Source: Streptomyces sp. B93 (GTDB taxonomy: Bacteria > Actinomycetota > Actinomycetes > Streptomycetales > Streptomycetaceae). Taken from it: 64,000 bases of DNA. The stretch's first letter is position 1. Each line of letters starts with the position of its first letter. Location: assembly GCF_018070565.1 (NCBI RefSeq), contig NZ_JAGPXL010000004.1, positions 210,800 through 274,799 on the forward strand. The letters run 5' to 3'. The notes under the pieces were generated by a model. It was not told where the DNA came from, made no database searches, and saw only the letters and a program-made list of their open reading frames with translations. Made by a program: the position numbers and the translations under genes. Shown here piece after piece: positions 16,964 to 25,272 of this stretch.

Positions 16964-17695
16964 ATGGGCAGGAACAAAAACCTCCAGGACATCATGAAGG
17001 ACTTCGTCGGCGGTGTGACCGACAACTGGAAGGACCTGATCGACGACCTCATCAACCGGAACGACGACAACAGGTCCAGTTCCTCCAACAATCCCCTCGG
17101 TGCCCTGGGCGGGGTGCCGGGGGACGCCCTCGGCCTCCTCTCCGGGGCCCTCAACCCGGCCGTCGCCGCCCAACTCCTCGGGGGCGGGGCGGGCAACCCG
17201 CTGGCCGCCCTCAACATGCTCACCGGCCCAGCGGCCGCCGCCAACCCGCTCGCCGCCCTCCAGCTGCTGGGCGCGCTCGGCGGAGGCGGCGGGGGCAACC
17301 CGCTGGCCGCCCTCAACGCGCTGGGTGGAGGCGGGGGCGGAGGCGGCGCCAACCCGCTCGCCGCGCTCCAACTGCTCGGCGGGGTCGGTCAGCTGGCCGG
17401 CGGTGCGGGACAGCTGGCGGGCGGCCTCGGCGGTGCCGCGGGCGGCCTCGGGAACCTCCTCAACGCCGCCGCGGCGCTGCCCGCGCAGGGCGGCCAGATG
17501 GCCGGACAGCTGGGCCAGATGGCCGGTCAGGCGGCCACCGCGCCCGCGCAGATGGCGGGCCAGATGGCCAACCAGGCCCAGGCCGGGGTGCAGCAGGCCG
17601 CGAAGGCGGCCGAGGGCCTCGCCTCCGGGCTCACCGGCGGGCTCACGGGCGACCGGCGCTCCGGTGACAACGAGCGCGGCGAAGGCCGCGCCTGA
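16964..17695 (+). CDS. Gly/Ala/Leu-rich repeat protein of unknown function
   Basis: I recognise no family. The 243-residue protein has three parts. Residues 1-45 are charged (MGRNKNLQDIMKDFVGGVTD, DLIDDLINRNDDN). Residues 45-150 contain repeated NPLAAL units (at least five copies of N-P-L-A-A-L or close variants, each followed by LLG or similar) separated by poly-Gly runs. The C-terminal part repeats GQMAGQ/GQLAGG-like units and would form an Ala/Gly/Gln amphipathic helix. There is no signal peptide. Such composition suits a surface-coating, self-assembling or lipid-associated protein, as in phasins, but this is inference. GAGAGGA upstream supports the ATG. It sits between a sigma-factor gene and an ABC1 kinase gene. 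Confidence 0.8.
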   Translation: MGRNKNLQDIMKDFVGGVTDNWKDLIDDLINRNDDNRSSSSNNPLGALGGVPGDALGLLSGALNPAVAAQLLGGGAGNPLAALNMLTGPAAAANPLAALQLLGALGGGGGGNPLAALNALGGGGGGGGANPLAALQLLGGVGQLAGGAGQLAGGLGGAAGGLGNLLNAAAALPAQGGQMAGQLGQMAGQAATAPAQMAGQMANQAQAGVQQAAKAAEGLASGLTGGLTGDRRSGDNERGEGRA

Positions 17696-17803
17696 CCTTC
17701 CGCCCCCTCACTCCGTTCCCCGCCCCTCGCGCCTGCCCCGCGGCCGAACCCGCCTCCCGGCGGCATCCCCGACGCAGATTCCGACTGAGGAGGAACCCGC
17801 ACC

Positions 17804-19357
17804 ATGGCATCCGTTGTCGGCGACCGGTTGCGCCTCGTGGTCAAGGTCCTGGGAAGCCTCGTCGCCGACGAGGTCGGCCAGGCCACCCGGCTGCGCAGGA
17901 GCGCGAAACGGGACGGAGCGTCCCCGGCGGAGGCCGACGAGGCCCCCGCCGGGGCCGAACAGCGGCGCGCCAAGGCCGTGCGCCACGCCCTGGAGAGCCT
18001 CGGCCCCTTCTACGTGAAGCTCGGCCAGATCCTGTCGACCCGCCCCGACATGGTGCCCGAGTCGATCCGCGACGAGCTGCAGAACCTGCACGACCAGGTC
18101 GACGTCCAGCCCTTCTCGGTCTTCGAACCGGTGCTGGCGGGCGACCTGGGCCCCGACTGGAAACTGCGGTTCGACGACATCGAGACCGTCAGACCGCTCG
18201 GCGCGGCCTCCCTCGCCCAGGTCTACAAGGTCACCCTGCCCGGCGGCCGTCCCGCCGTCGTCAAGGTGCAGCGACCCGGCATCCGCGAGGGCGTGCTCGC
18301 CGACATGGCCCTGATGCGCCGCGCCGCCCGGATCGTGGCCCGGGTCGCGCCCCGGTTCAACGAGGTCATCGACATCGAGGCGATGCTCGGCGCCGTCTTC
18401 GACGCGATGGAGCCGGAGCTGAACTTCACCGGCGAGGCCCGCAACATGGACGAGGCCCGTGACCACGTCCGCGCCTTCCGCACCCTGGAGGTCCCCAAGG
18501 TGCTGCACGCCAGCCCCCGGGTGCTGGTCCAGTCACTGGCCCAGGGCGACTCGGTGCGCCATGTCGACCGTGCCCACTTCACCGACGACGAGCGCATCGA
18601 GATCGGCCGCGACCTGCTGCGTTTCATGTACCACGGCTACTTCGTGCACCGCTTCTTCCACGCCGACCCCCACGCGGGCAACGTCTTCGCCCAGCCCGGC
18701 GGCCCGGCGACGCTGATCGACTGGGGCATGGTCGGGCGTCTGGACCGCCGTACCAGCCTCCAGCTGCTGCCGTTGTTCATGACGCTGGCGCAGAACGACG
18801 GCGCGGGGCTCGCCCACCACTGGGCGGGGCTCGGACGGATCACGCCCTGGTCCAACATGCCCGCGTTCGCCGCCGACATGGCGGCGTTCGTGCCCAAGGT
18901 CTCCCATCTGTCCCTGGACGAGATGAACTTCGGGGTCTCCCTGACCACGGTGCTCGGCAAGGCGACCAAGCGGGGCATCGGCTCGCCGCCCGCGGTGTCC
19001 CTGCTCGGCAAGTCGTTCGCCAACCTGGACGGCTCGGTGCGCTGTCTGGCGCCGGAGATCACCCTGCCCGAGGTGTTCCAGGGCGAGGTGCCCAAAATCC
19101 TGTTCGCGCTGGGCAAGGAGTTCCTCGGCAAGACCCAGTTCGCCCGTAACTCCATGGAGCTGCTGGTGACCGCCGTCAACAGTCCCGAGCAGCTGCGCGG
19201 GACCCTCAGCGACATCGCCAACCGGCAGTTCGCCATCAATGTGCACGAGCCGCGGACCCCGTCCGCCATGGGCGGCCACCGTCCCACCCGGCCCTCCGGG
19301 AGCCTGCTGGCGCTGGGCGCCCTGGCGCTGCTCATCGGCCGCCGCCGCTCCGGCTGA
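17804..19357 (+). CDS. ABC1/AarF/UbiB-family atypical kinase
   Basis: A 517-residue protein with every ABC1 landmark: the KxGQ motif in FYVKLGQILSTRPDMVP near residue 72, the Ala-rich nucleotide loop LGAASLAQVYKV near 132, the VKVQRPGI Lys, the catalytic FFHADPHAGNVF near 285, and the metal motif LIDWGMVGRL. A hydrophobic C-terminal segment SLLALGALALLIGRRR could anchor it to a membrane. Family members support isoprenoid quinone or lipid metabolism as ATPases rather than protein kinases. In this island it may help handle a lipophilic intermediate. It lies 108 bases after the repeat-protein gene and 43 before the methyltransferase. Confidence 0.92.
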   Translation: MASVVGDRLRLVVKVLGSLVADEVGQATRLRRSAKRDGASPAEADEAPAGAEQRRAKAVRHALESLGPFYVKLGQILSTRPDMVPESIRDELQNLHDQVDVQPFSVFEPVLAGDLGPDWKLRFDDIETVRPLGAASLAQVYKVTLPGGRPAVVKVQRPGIREGVLADMALMRRAARIVARVAPRFNEVIDIEAMLGAVFDAMEPELNFTGEARNMDEARDHVRAFRTLEVPKVLHASPRVLVQSLAQGDSVRHVDRAHFTDDERIEIGRDLLRFMYHGYFVHRFFHADPHAGNVFAQPGGPATLIDWGMVGRLDRRTSLQLLPLFMTLAQNDGAGLAHHWAGLGRITPWSNMPAFAADMAAFVPKVSHLSLDEMNFGVSLTTVLGKATKRGIGSPPAVSLLGKSFANLDGSVRCLAPEITLPEVFQGEVPKILFALGKEFLGKTQFARNSMELLVTAVNSPEQLRGTLSDIANRQFAINVHEPRTPSAMGGHRPTRPSGSLLALGALALLIGRRRSG

Positions 19358-19400
19358 CCGCCGACGACATGCCCCCTCGACTCACCGCTGGAGGTTCACC

Positions 19401-20258
19401 ATGCCGGACACCGCGAGAACCCCGCACCGGGACGGGTTGTCCCGTGCCGCGTTCTGGACGGCGGCGGCGCACGCCGCGGAGTGCCGCCGCCCGGCGCCGT
19501 ACGTCCGTGACCCCTGGGCCGCCGACTTCCTGCACGCCGCCGGGTTCCAGGGCGGCCCGCCCGGCGAGGGCCTGCTGCAACAACTGCTGCCCGACTGGTT
19601 CGTGGTGCGCAGCCGCTTCTTCGACGAGCACCTGGTGGACGCGGCCCGCGCGGGCTGTCGTCAGGTGGTGCTGATCGGCGCCGGTCTGGACACCCGCGCG
19701 TACCGGCTGGACTGGCCGACCGGGGTGCGTGTCCTGGAGATCGAGGAGGGCCCGGTCGTCGCCTTCAAGGAGCGGGTGCTGGACTGGAGCACGCCGTCGT
19801 GCGGGCGGCGCGGTGTGGTGGCCGCCGATCCGGCCGGTCCCTGGCGCGAGGAGCTGCTCGCCGCGGGGTTCGACCCGGGGCGGCCGACCGCGTGGCACTG
19901 CGAGGCGCCGCTGTACTTCCGCCGTCCGGAGGAGGTGGAGCGGATCGTCGACGCCATGACGGAACTGTCCGCCCCGGGCAGCGTCTTCTCCGCCGAGTGC
20001 GTCAACGCGGCCACCGCCTCGTCCTCCTTTGTCGCGCCCTTCCTGGACGCCCTGCACTCCACCGGGATCTCCTGGCGGTGGCAGCTCGCCGAGCCGGAGG
20101 CGTGGTGGGCCGAGCACGGCTGGCACGCGCGCGTGGCCGACCCGTTCACGCTGCCGTATGTGATCGAGCGGCTCTCGCCCTATCTGCCGCTGCTGTCGGA
20201 GGCCGCCGCGAAGTCGGTGTTCCTGACCACCGGGACACTGCGCGAAGCCGCCCCCTGA
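19401..20258 (+). CDS. LCMT/PPM1-type SAM-dependent methyltransferase
   Basis: A 285-residue class I methyltransferase of the leucine carboxyl methyltransferase-like family. The SAM motif VVLIGAGLDTRAYRLDWP is near residue 90 and the acidic loop VLEIEEGPVVAFK is near 113. The family methylates carboxyl or hydroxyl groups of small molecules in secondary metabolism and polyketide pathways. The ATG at 19401 has GGAGG 6 bases upstream. It is the last gene of the rightward arm and ends just before the hairpin at 20264-20305. Confidence 0.9.
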   Translation: MPDTARTPHRDGLSRAAFWTAAAHAAECRRPAPYVRDPWAADFLHAAGFQGGPPGEGLLQQLLPDWFVVRSRFFDEHLVDAARAGCRQVVLIGAGLDTRAYRLDWPTGVRVLEIEEGPVVAFKERVLDWSTPSCGRRGVVAADPAGPWREELLAAGFDPGRPTAWHCEAPLYFRRPEEVERIVDAMTELSAPGSVFSAECVNAATASSSFVAPFLDALHSTGISWRWQLAEPEAWWAEHGWHARVADPFTLPYVIERLSPYLPLLSEAAAKSVFLTTGTLREAAP

Positions 20259-20263
20259 GACAT

Positions 20264-20305
20264 GCGCGAGGGCCCCGGACGACAGATCGTCGGGGGCCCT
20301 CGCGC
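20264..20305. terminator. Bidirectional terminator between the two arms of the island
   Basis: Arms of 19 bases (20264-20282 and 20287-20305) pair with a single mismatch around a 4-base CAGA loop. The stem reads GCGCGAGGGCCCC at its base. It starts 5 bases after the methyltransferase stop and ends 18 bases before the WS/DGAT stop, so it serves both convergent units. Confidence 0.88.
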
Positions 20306-20322
20306 CGTCCTCGCCGTCGCGG

Positions 20323-21576
20323 CTACGGCCGCTCCAGCTCCAGCAGCGCCGCCTGCCACAGATCGGTGAGTTCGTGCGCGGTCGTCAGGGCCGCGTCGTG
20401 TACGACGGTCAGGCAGGCGGTGTCGTGCTGGCTGGTCAGCGTCACCACCCAGGGGACTGCGGAGGCCAGCGTGGAGAAGACCGTGGCGGCGCGGGAGGTG
20501 GCCCCCTGGTGGACGAGGGCCTGGCCGAAGTTCACGCTGCTCGCCGGGCCGGCGACGACCGCGCCGTTGACCATGCGGGTGCCGATCCGGGCGCCGACGG
20601 CCCGCGGGGACGCCGACAGCAGCAGCCGCATCGCGTCGCGCTGCCTGCTGCCGCGCAGCCGACCGGTGGCCGCCATGACCCGGGTGAGGGCCCGCTGCGG
20701 TGACGGCTCGTCGCTCGGCAGCAGCAGCCGGGCCACGACCATCCGGTTGCCGGGGGCGCACTCCTCGCCGGCGGCGCGCACCGAGATCGGGATCACCACC
20801 GGCAGCGGCGGGTGGACGGCGCCGGTGTCCTTCAGGTGCCAGGTGTGCACGGCGTGGGCGAGGGCGGCGAGGTACACGTCGTTGACCGTGCCGCCGTGGG
20901 CGCGGCCGATCGACCGCAGCCGGGCCAGCGGGGTCCGGGTGTGGCTGACCCCGGGGGCGCCGCCGCCGCCCGCCGCGTCGAGGGCGGGCATCGGGTGGTG
21001 GCCGGTGCGCAGCGAGGTCACGACGTCGCCGAGGGCGCCGAGGACGCCGCGCGCGGTGGGCCGGGCGAGGCGGGCGGGTGCCGGGCCGCCCACGGGGTGG
21101 TCGTCGAGGAGGGCGCGGACCGCGTGGCACGCGCCGACACCGTCCTGGAGGGCGTGGTCGGTGCGGTAGCACAGGGCGTAGCCGTCGTCCCCGGGGCCGT
21201 GCAGCAGCCAGACGTCCCACGGCGGGCGCCCGCCACCGGCCATGGGGTGGGCCAGCATCATCCGCGCGGCGGCGGAGCCGTCGTCGTCCCCGGGCAGCTC
21301 GGCCTCGTGCACGTACTGCTCGACGGGGAGCCGGTCGGCGCGGCGGAACACCTTGCGGTCGCGGACGATGCCGTAACGCAGGGAGGGGATGCGGTGGGCG
21401 CGTTCGGCCACGCGCGCGCGTACGGCGTCCAGGGTGGGGGGCCGCCCGGGGAACCAGAACACGAAGACGACCGGCAGCGGTCTGCCGCGTGTGGCCACGT
21501 GGTAGGCGACGTCCGCGGTCGCCATGGGCAGCGACGGCGGCAGCCCGCCGCGGGTGCCGGGGTGGGCTCGGGTCAT
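20323..21576 (-). CDS. WS/DGAT-family acyltransferase
   Basis: A 417-residue protein of the wax ester synthase/diacylglycerol acyltransferase family. The active-site block reads DHALQDG near residue 142, where the usual motif is HHxxxDG: the second His and the DG are kept, the first His is Asp. The second family block GTVNDVYLAAL near residue 233 is intact, and the C-terminal WES-type domain follows (VVAGPASSVNFGQAL). The family joins acyl-CoA to alcohols, amines or glycerides. Here it could esterify or amidate the island's product, or make storage lipid. It is the last gene of the leftward operon. Confidence 0.87.
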   Translation of the reverse strand: MTRAHPGTRGGLPPSLPMATADVAYHVATRGRPLPVVFVFWFPGRPPTLDAVRARVAERAHRIPSLRYGIVRDRKVFRRADRLPVEQYVHEAELPGDDDGSAAARMMLAHPMAGGGRPPWDVWLLHGPGDDGYALCYRTDHALQDGVGACHAVRALLDDHPVGGPAPARLARPTARGVLGALGDVVTSLRTGHHPMPALDAAGGGGAPGVSHTRTPLARLRSIGRAHGGTVNDVYLAALAHAVHTWHLKDTGAVHPPLPVVIPISVRAAGEECAPGNRMVVARLLLPSDEPSPQRALTRVMAATGRLRGSRQRDAMRLLLSASPRAVGARIGTRMVNGAVVAGPASSVNFGQALVHQGATSRAATVFSTLASAVPWVVTLTSQHDTACLTVVHDAALTTAHELTDLWQAALLELERP

Positions 21577-21612
21577 GGGACCTCCTCAGGGGTGGGGGAA
21601 AGGGGCGCCGCC

Positions 21613-22935
21613 TCAGCAGGTGCGCCTGGTGTAGCGGCCGAGGGTGTCCAGCGCGGCCCGCAGCAGGGGGCGGCCGGGGCCCTGGACGGGCATCCACGGG
21701 GCCGCCGGGCGGTGCCAGGGCAGCGGGTCGCCGGGTTCCGGTTCGCCGAGCAGGGCGGCGGCGACATGGGCGCCGTGCGCCACGGACATCGCCAGGCCGT
21801 GGCCGCCGCAGCCGCCGATGTACCAGACGTCGGGCAGGCCGCGGACCGGCCCGACGACGGGCAGTCCGTCGCCGGTCATCCCGATCCGGCCCGACCAGCG
21901 GTGCACGACGGGCACGTCGTGCAGCTCCGGGTGCAGGCCGCGCAGCCAGCGGCCCAGCCAGTTCCAGGCCCGTTCGCGGGCGGCCCGGAGCCGTTCGGGG
22001 GCGAGTCCGGTGGGGACGGTGACGGTGCCGCCGCCCGCGACCAGCCCGCCGTCCGGGAGGGTCCGGAAGTAGGGCGCCATGGGCACGGCGTCGACGACGG
22101 CGTACCCGTGGCGCCCGCCCAGTGCCTCGTACGCCGTCCGGCTGACCGGTGGGGTGGCCACGGCGTGCACTTCGAGCGGCAGGACCGTGCCGACCGGCAG
22201 CCCGAGCGCCGGTGCCGCGGAGTTGACGGCGACGACGGTCTGTCCGGCGTACAGGCGGCCGTGCGGGAAGACCAGTTCGGAGCCGACGAGGTCTCCGGCG
22301 CGTACGGCGCGCAGGGGGCTCTCGCCGTAGAAGCGCACGCTCTTGGCGGCGCAGGCGCGGGCGAGGGCGCTGGTGAGCGCGGCGGGGTCGAGGGTGGCGG
22401 CGGTCCGGTACAGCAGTCCCGCGTTGTACGGCACTCCGACCCGGGCCAGGATGCCGGCGCCGGACAGCACGGGCACGTCGAGGCCGAGCGCCCGGTAGGC
22501 GCGGGCCTGCCGGGCGAGCGCCGCGAGGCCCGCGCGGGAGCGCGTGGCCATGAGCTGCGCGCCGGGCCGCAGTCCGCAGGACACGTCGAGCCGGGCGCAC
22601 AGGTCGAGCACGTCCCGCACCGCCCGCACGCTGGCCTGGTGCATCCGGCGTGCCGTGTGGGGGCCGAAGCGGTGGACCGCGCGGTCGATCGACGGTCCCG
22701 CGCGGGGTCCGAGCAGGCCGGTGCCGCGACCGCTGGCCCCGGCGGCCGGGCGGGCCGCGTCGACCACGGCGATGTCCAGGCCGGGGGCCCGTTCCGCCAG
22801 GTGGTAGGCGCAGGCCAGCCCGGCGAGTCCGGCCCCGACCACGGCGACGTCGGCGGTGACCACGCCGTGCAGCGGGACCTGTGGGGGCAGTTCGGCCGGG
22901 TCCCAGTGCGGGGTACCGGCCGGCCGTTCGGTCAT
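21613..22935 (-). CDS. DAO-type FAD-dependent oxidoreductase
   Basis: A 440-residue flavoenzyme of the D-amino-acid-oxidase/glycine-oxidase family. The FAD motif VAVVGAGLAGLACAYHLAER starts near residue 29, a Ser/Gly-rich loop GASGRGTGLLGPRAG follows, and the C-terminal flavin loop is WYIGGCGGHGLAMSVAHGA. The family oxidises amines and amino acids to imines. In an island with an aminotransferase, an amine or amino acid substrate is plausible. The start overlaps the stop of the flavin reductase gene by 4 bases. The last 40 residues (after PLPWHRP) are an extra tail. Confidence 0.88.
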   Translation of the reverse strand: MTERPAGTPHWDPAELPPQVPLHGVVTADVAVVGAGLAGLACAYHLAERAPGLDIAVVDAARPAAGASGRGTGLLGPRAGPSIDRAVHRFGPHTARRMHQASVRAVRDVLDLCARLDVSCGLRPGAQLMATRSRAGLAALARQARAYRALGLDVPVLSGAGILARVGVPYNAGLLYRTAATLDPAALTSALARACAAKSVRFYGESPLRAVRAGDLVGSELVFPHGRLYAGQTVVAVNSAAPALGLPVGTVLPLEVHAVATPPVSRTAYEALGGRHGYAVVDAVPMAPYFRTLPDGGLVAGGGTVTVPTGLAPERLRAARERAWNWLGRWLRGLHPELHDVPVVHRWSGRIGMTGDGLPVVGPVRGLPDVWYIGGCGGHGLAMSVAHGAHVAAALLGEPEPGDPLPWHRPAAPWMPVQGPGRPLLRAALDTLGRYTRRTC

Positions 22936-23507
22936 CCGGGGCCGTCCGGGGCGAGTTCGGTCAGCGACCGGAACCCGCGGTCGTGCCAGAGCAGCGGGCG
23001 CCCGCCGCCGACATGCACGGCGGCGACCCGGCCGACGACCAGGTGGTGGTCGCCGTACCGGCGGACGTCCTCCACGAGGCAGACCGACCAGGCGAGCGAT
23101 CCGGCCAGCACGGGGACGCCGAGGACGTGCCGGGTGTCCGTTCCGGCGAACCGGTCGGCGGCGGTCGTGGTGGGGTTCGCGAACCGGCCGGCCAGGGCGT
23201 GCTGTTCCTCGCGCAGCAGATGCACGGCGAACGTCCGGTGGGCGGTGAGCGCGGCGAGCGTGCGCGAGCCGTCGCGCAGGCAGGCCAGCAGCAGGGGCGG
23301 GCGGGCCGACAGGGAGGTGACGGCGGAGACGGTCATGCCGAGCGGGCCGTCCGGGCCGCGCGCGGTCACCACGCTCACCCCGGCGGCCAGCTTGGCGTAC
23401 AGGCCGAGGCAGCGGGCGGCGCCGGGTCCGGGTTCCTCGCGCAGCGGGTCGGCGTGCGTCCGGTCGGCGGTGAGCAGGTCAGTTGCGGGCCGCGGCGGCG
23501 CACTCAT
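22932..23507 (-). CDS. Flavin reductase-like protein
   Basis: A 191-residue protein of the HpaC/flavin reductase-like family, which uses NAD(P)H to reduce free FMN or FAD. Visible blocks are KLAAGVSVVTARGPDGPLG near residue 40, the flavin loop MTVSAVTSLSARPPLLLACL, and the GDHHLVVGRVAAVHVGGGRP stretch near residue 155. It is the natural FADH2 source for the halogenase encoded on the other arm. Its start lies 29 bases inside the SRPBCC gene and its stop overlaps the oxidoreductase start by 4, so it is tightly coupled in the operon. Some members carry covalent partners; none is evident. Confidence 0.9.
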   Translation of the reverse strand: MSAPPRPATDLLTADRTHADPLREEPGPGAARCLGLYAKLAAGVSVVTARGPDGPLGMTVSAVTSLSARPPLLLACLRDGSRTLAALTAHRTFAVHLLREEQHALAGRFANPTTTAADRFAGTDTRHVLGVPVLAGSLAWSVCLVEDVRRYGDHHLVVGRVAAVHVGGGRPLLWHDRGFRSLTELAPDGPG

Positions 23508-23943
23508 CGGTCACCTCCGCGCCGACGAGTCCCTCGACGATCCGGGCGATGATCGTCCGCAGCGTGGATTCGGCCACCGGGTCGAGGATGTCGGCGAGGG
23601 TGGGGATGCCGAGGTCGAAGGAGGCCGAGAAGACGATGAGGGTGCCGCGTTCGTGCGGGACGCACCGCCAGCTCCCCTCGAAGATCAGGAAGTCTCCGCT
23701 GAGCTGTTCGAAGGTGAGGGTGTGGGTCTCCGGTGCGAAGGTGTCGCGTTCCCGCCAGCGCATCAGGCCGCCGCGGAACTCGACGGTCCAGTCCGACACG
23801 GCCGAGCCGTCCGGCAGGGTGTCGACGTGGACCTCGTGGACGGTGTCGGTGAGTTCGGGGTAGCGGCAAAAGTCGCTGATGCCGCGGTAGACGGCGGCCG
23901 GTTCCCGGCCGTCGGCGATCGCGTGCAGGACCACATGGCGCAT
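23479..23943 (-). CDS. SRPBCC/polyketide-cyclase-like protein
   Basis: A 154-residue single-domain protein of the coenzyme Q-binding/aromatase-cyclase type. It opens with a strand and short helix typical of the fold (MRHVVLHAIADGREPAAVYR, then DFCRYPELTDTV), continues with antiparallel strands (VSDWTVEFRGGLMRWRERDT, FEGSWRCVPHERGTLIVFSA) and ends in a long helix (LDPVAESTLRTIIARIVEGL). Related proteins shape polyketide rings or bind lipophilic ligands. No PKS is in the window, so ligand handling is as likely as cyclisation. It lies 42 bases after the aminotransferase. Confidence 0.86.
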   Translation of the reverse strand: MRHVVLHAIADGREPAAVYRGISDFCRYPELTDTVHEVHVDTLPDGSAVSDWTVEFRGGLMRWRERDTFAPETHTLTFEQLSGDFLIFEGSWRCVPHERGTLIVFSASFDLGIPTLADILDPVAESTLRTIIARIVEGLVGAEVTDECAAAARN

Positions 23944-23985
23944 GGCGCTCGGTTCCTTTCCTGGGTGTCGTCTGCGGGCGCCGTC

Positions 23986-25272
23986 TCAGACGGCCATGCG
24001 GGCGGCGGTGGCGGCCAGCGCGTCGGCGAGGGTGGTGAGGAACAGGCCGAGCGCGGCGTCGTCGGCCACGGCGGGCGGGGTCAGCCGGAGGACATGGGTG
24101 GAGTTGAGGGAGTGGTTGACGAGGACGTCCCGGGCGATCAGCTCCAGCAGGAGTTCCCCGACGGCCCGTTCGGCACCGAACTCGATGCCGATCAGCAGCC
24201 CCTGGCCGCGGACGTCGCGCACCAGGCCGCCTCCGTAGGGGGCGCACACCTCGCGCACCCCGGCCAGAAGGCGGGTGCCGAGGGCGGCCGCGCGGGCGAC
24301 GATCTCCTCCCGCTCCATGGTCCGTACGGTGGCCAGGGCGGCGGCGCAGGCGATCGGGGAGGCGCCGAAGGTGGAGGTGTGCAGGTAGGGGTCCTGGCTG
24401 AAGGGGCGGTAGGCGTCCGCGGTGGCGGCCATCGCGGCGATCGGTACGACGCCGCCGCTGAGCCCCTTGCCGATCAGCAGGATGTCGGGGCTGACGTCCT
24501 CGGCGTCCACGCCCCACCAGGTGCCGAGCCTGCCCATGCCGGTCTGGATCTCGTCGACGACCAGCAGCGCGCCGAACTCCCGGCACAGCGCCGCCACTTC
24601 GCGCAGATAGCCGGGCTCGGGGATGCGGACGCCGCCCTCGCCCTGCACCGGTTCCAGGATCACGCAGGCCCGGTCGCGGCGGTCGGCCAGGGCCCGCTTG
24701 AGGTCGGCCGCGTCCCCGAAGTCGACCTGGGTGACATCGGGCAGCAGCGGCCGGAACGGCGACTGGTAGGTGGCGTTGGCGGTGGCGCTGAGGGCGCCCA
24801 GGGTCTTGCCGTGGAAGCCCTTGCGGGTGGTGATCACCGCGTTGCGGCCGTGCGCGCGGGCCAGCTTCAGGGCGGCCTCGGTGGCCTCGGCGCCGGAGTT
24901 GACGAAGTGGATGTGGTCCAGGCCCGGCGGGGTGTGCGCGGCCAGCGCGCGGGCGGCGTGGGCGGCGACCGGCTCCAGGAAGACGCGGCTGGCCAGCGGG
25001 TGGGCGTCGAGCTGCCGGTGCACCGCCTCGACGACGGCCGGGTGGCGGTGGCCGAGGAGGAAGACGCCGTAGCCGCCGAAGTTCAGGAAGCGGCGGCCGT
25101 CGTCGGTGTGGATCCAGGGGCCCTCGGACCGTGTCTCGGCCATGCCGCCCATCACTCGGCCCATGACCGCCCGGCCGGAGCCGATGTGCCGCTGGTACAG
25201 CTCGACGACGCTCGGCTCACCGGGCGCGGAGCCGTCGGGGGCGGTGCGGGGCGCCGGTGGGGAGAACGTCAT
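23986..25272 (-). CDS. Class III PLP-dependent aminotransferase
   Basis: A 428-residue fold-type I aminotransferase. NSGAEATEAALKLARAHG near residue 127 binds the PLP phosphate, VVDEIQTGMGRLG near 240 holds the ring-stacking Asp, and the Schiff-base Lys is in LLIGKGLSGGVVP near 268. This is the omega-/ornithine-aminotransferase subgroup, which uses terminal amines or aldehydes. The ATG at 25272 overlaps the stop of the SDR gene by 4 bases. With that reductase it could turn an acyl thioester into a terminal amine through an aldehyde. Confidence 0.92.
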   Translation of the reverse strand: MTFSPPAPRTAPDGSAPGEPSVVELYQRHIGSGRAVMGRVMGGMAETRSEGPWIHTDDGRRFLNFGGYGVFLLGHRHPAVVEAVHRQLDAHPLASRVFLEPVAAHAARALAAHTPPGLDHIHFVNSGAEATEAALKLARAHGRNAVITTRKGFHGKTLGALSATANATYQSPFRPLLPDVTQVDFGDAADLKRALADRRDRACVILEPVQGEGGVRIPEPGYLREVAALCREFGALLVVDEIQTGMGRLGTWWGVDAEDVSPDILLIGKGLSGGVVPIAAMAATADAYRPFSQDPYLHTSTFGASPIACAAALATVRTMEREEIVARAAALGTRLLAGVREVCAPYGGGLVRDVRGQGLLIGIEFGAERAVGELLLELIARDVLVNHSLNSTHVLRLTPPAVADDAALGLFLTTLADALAATAARMAV

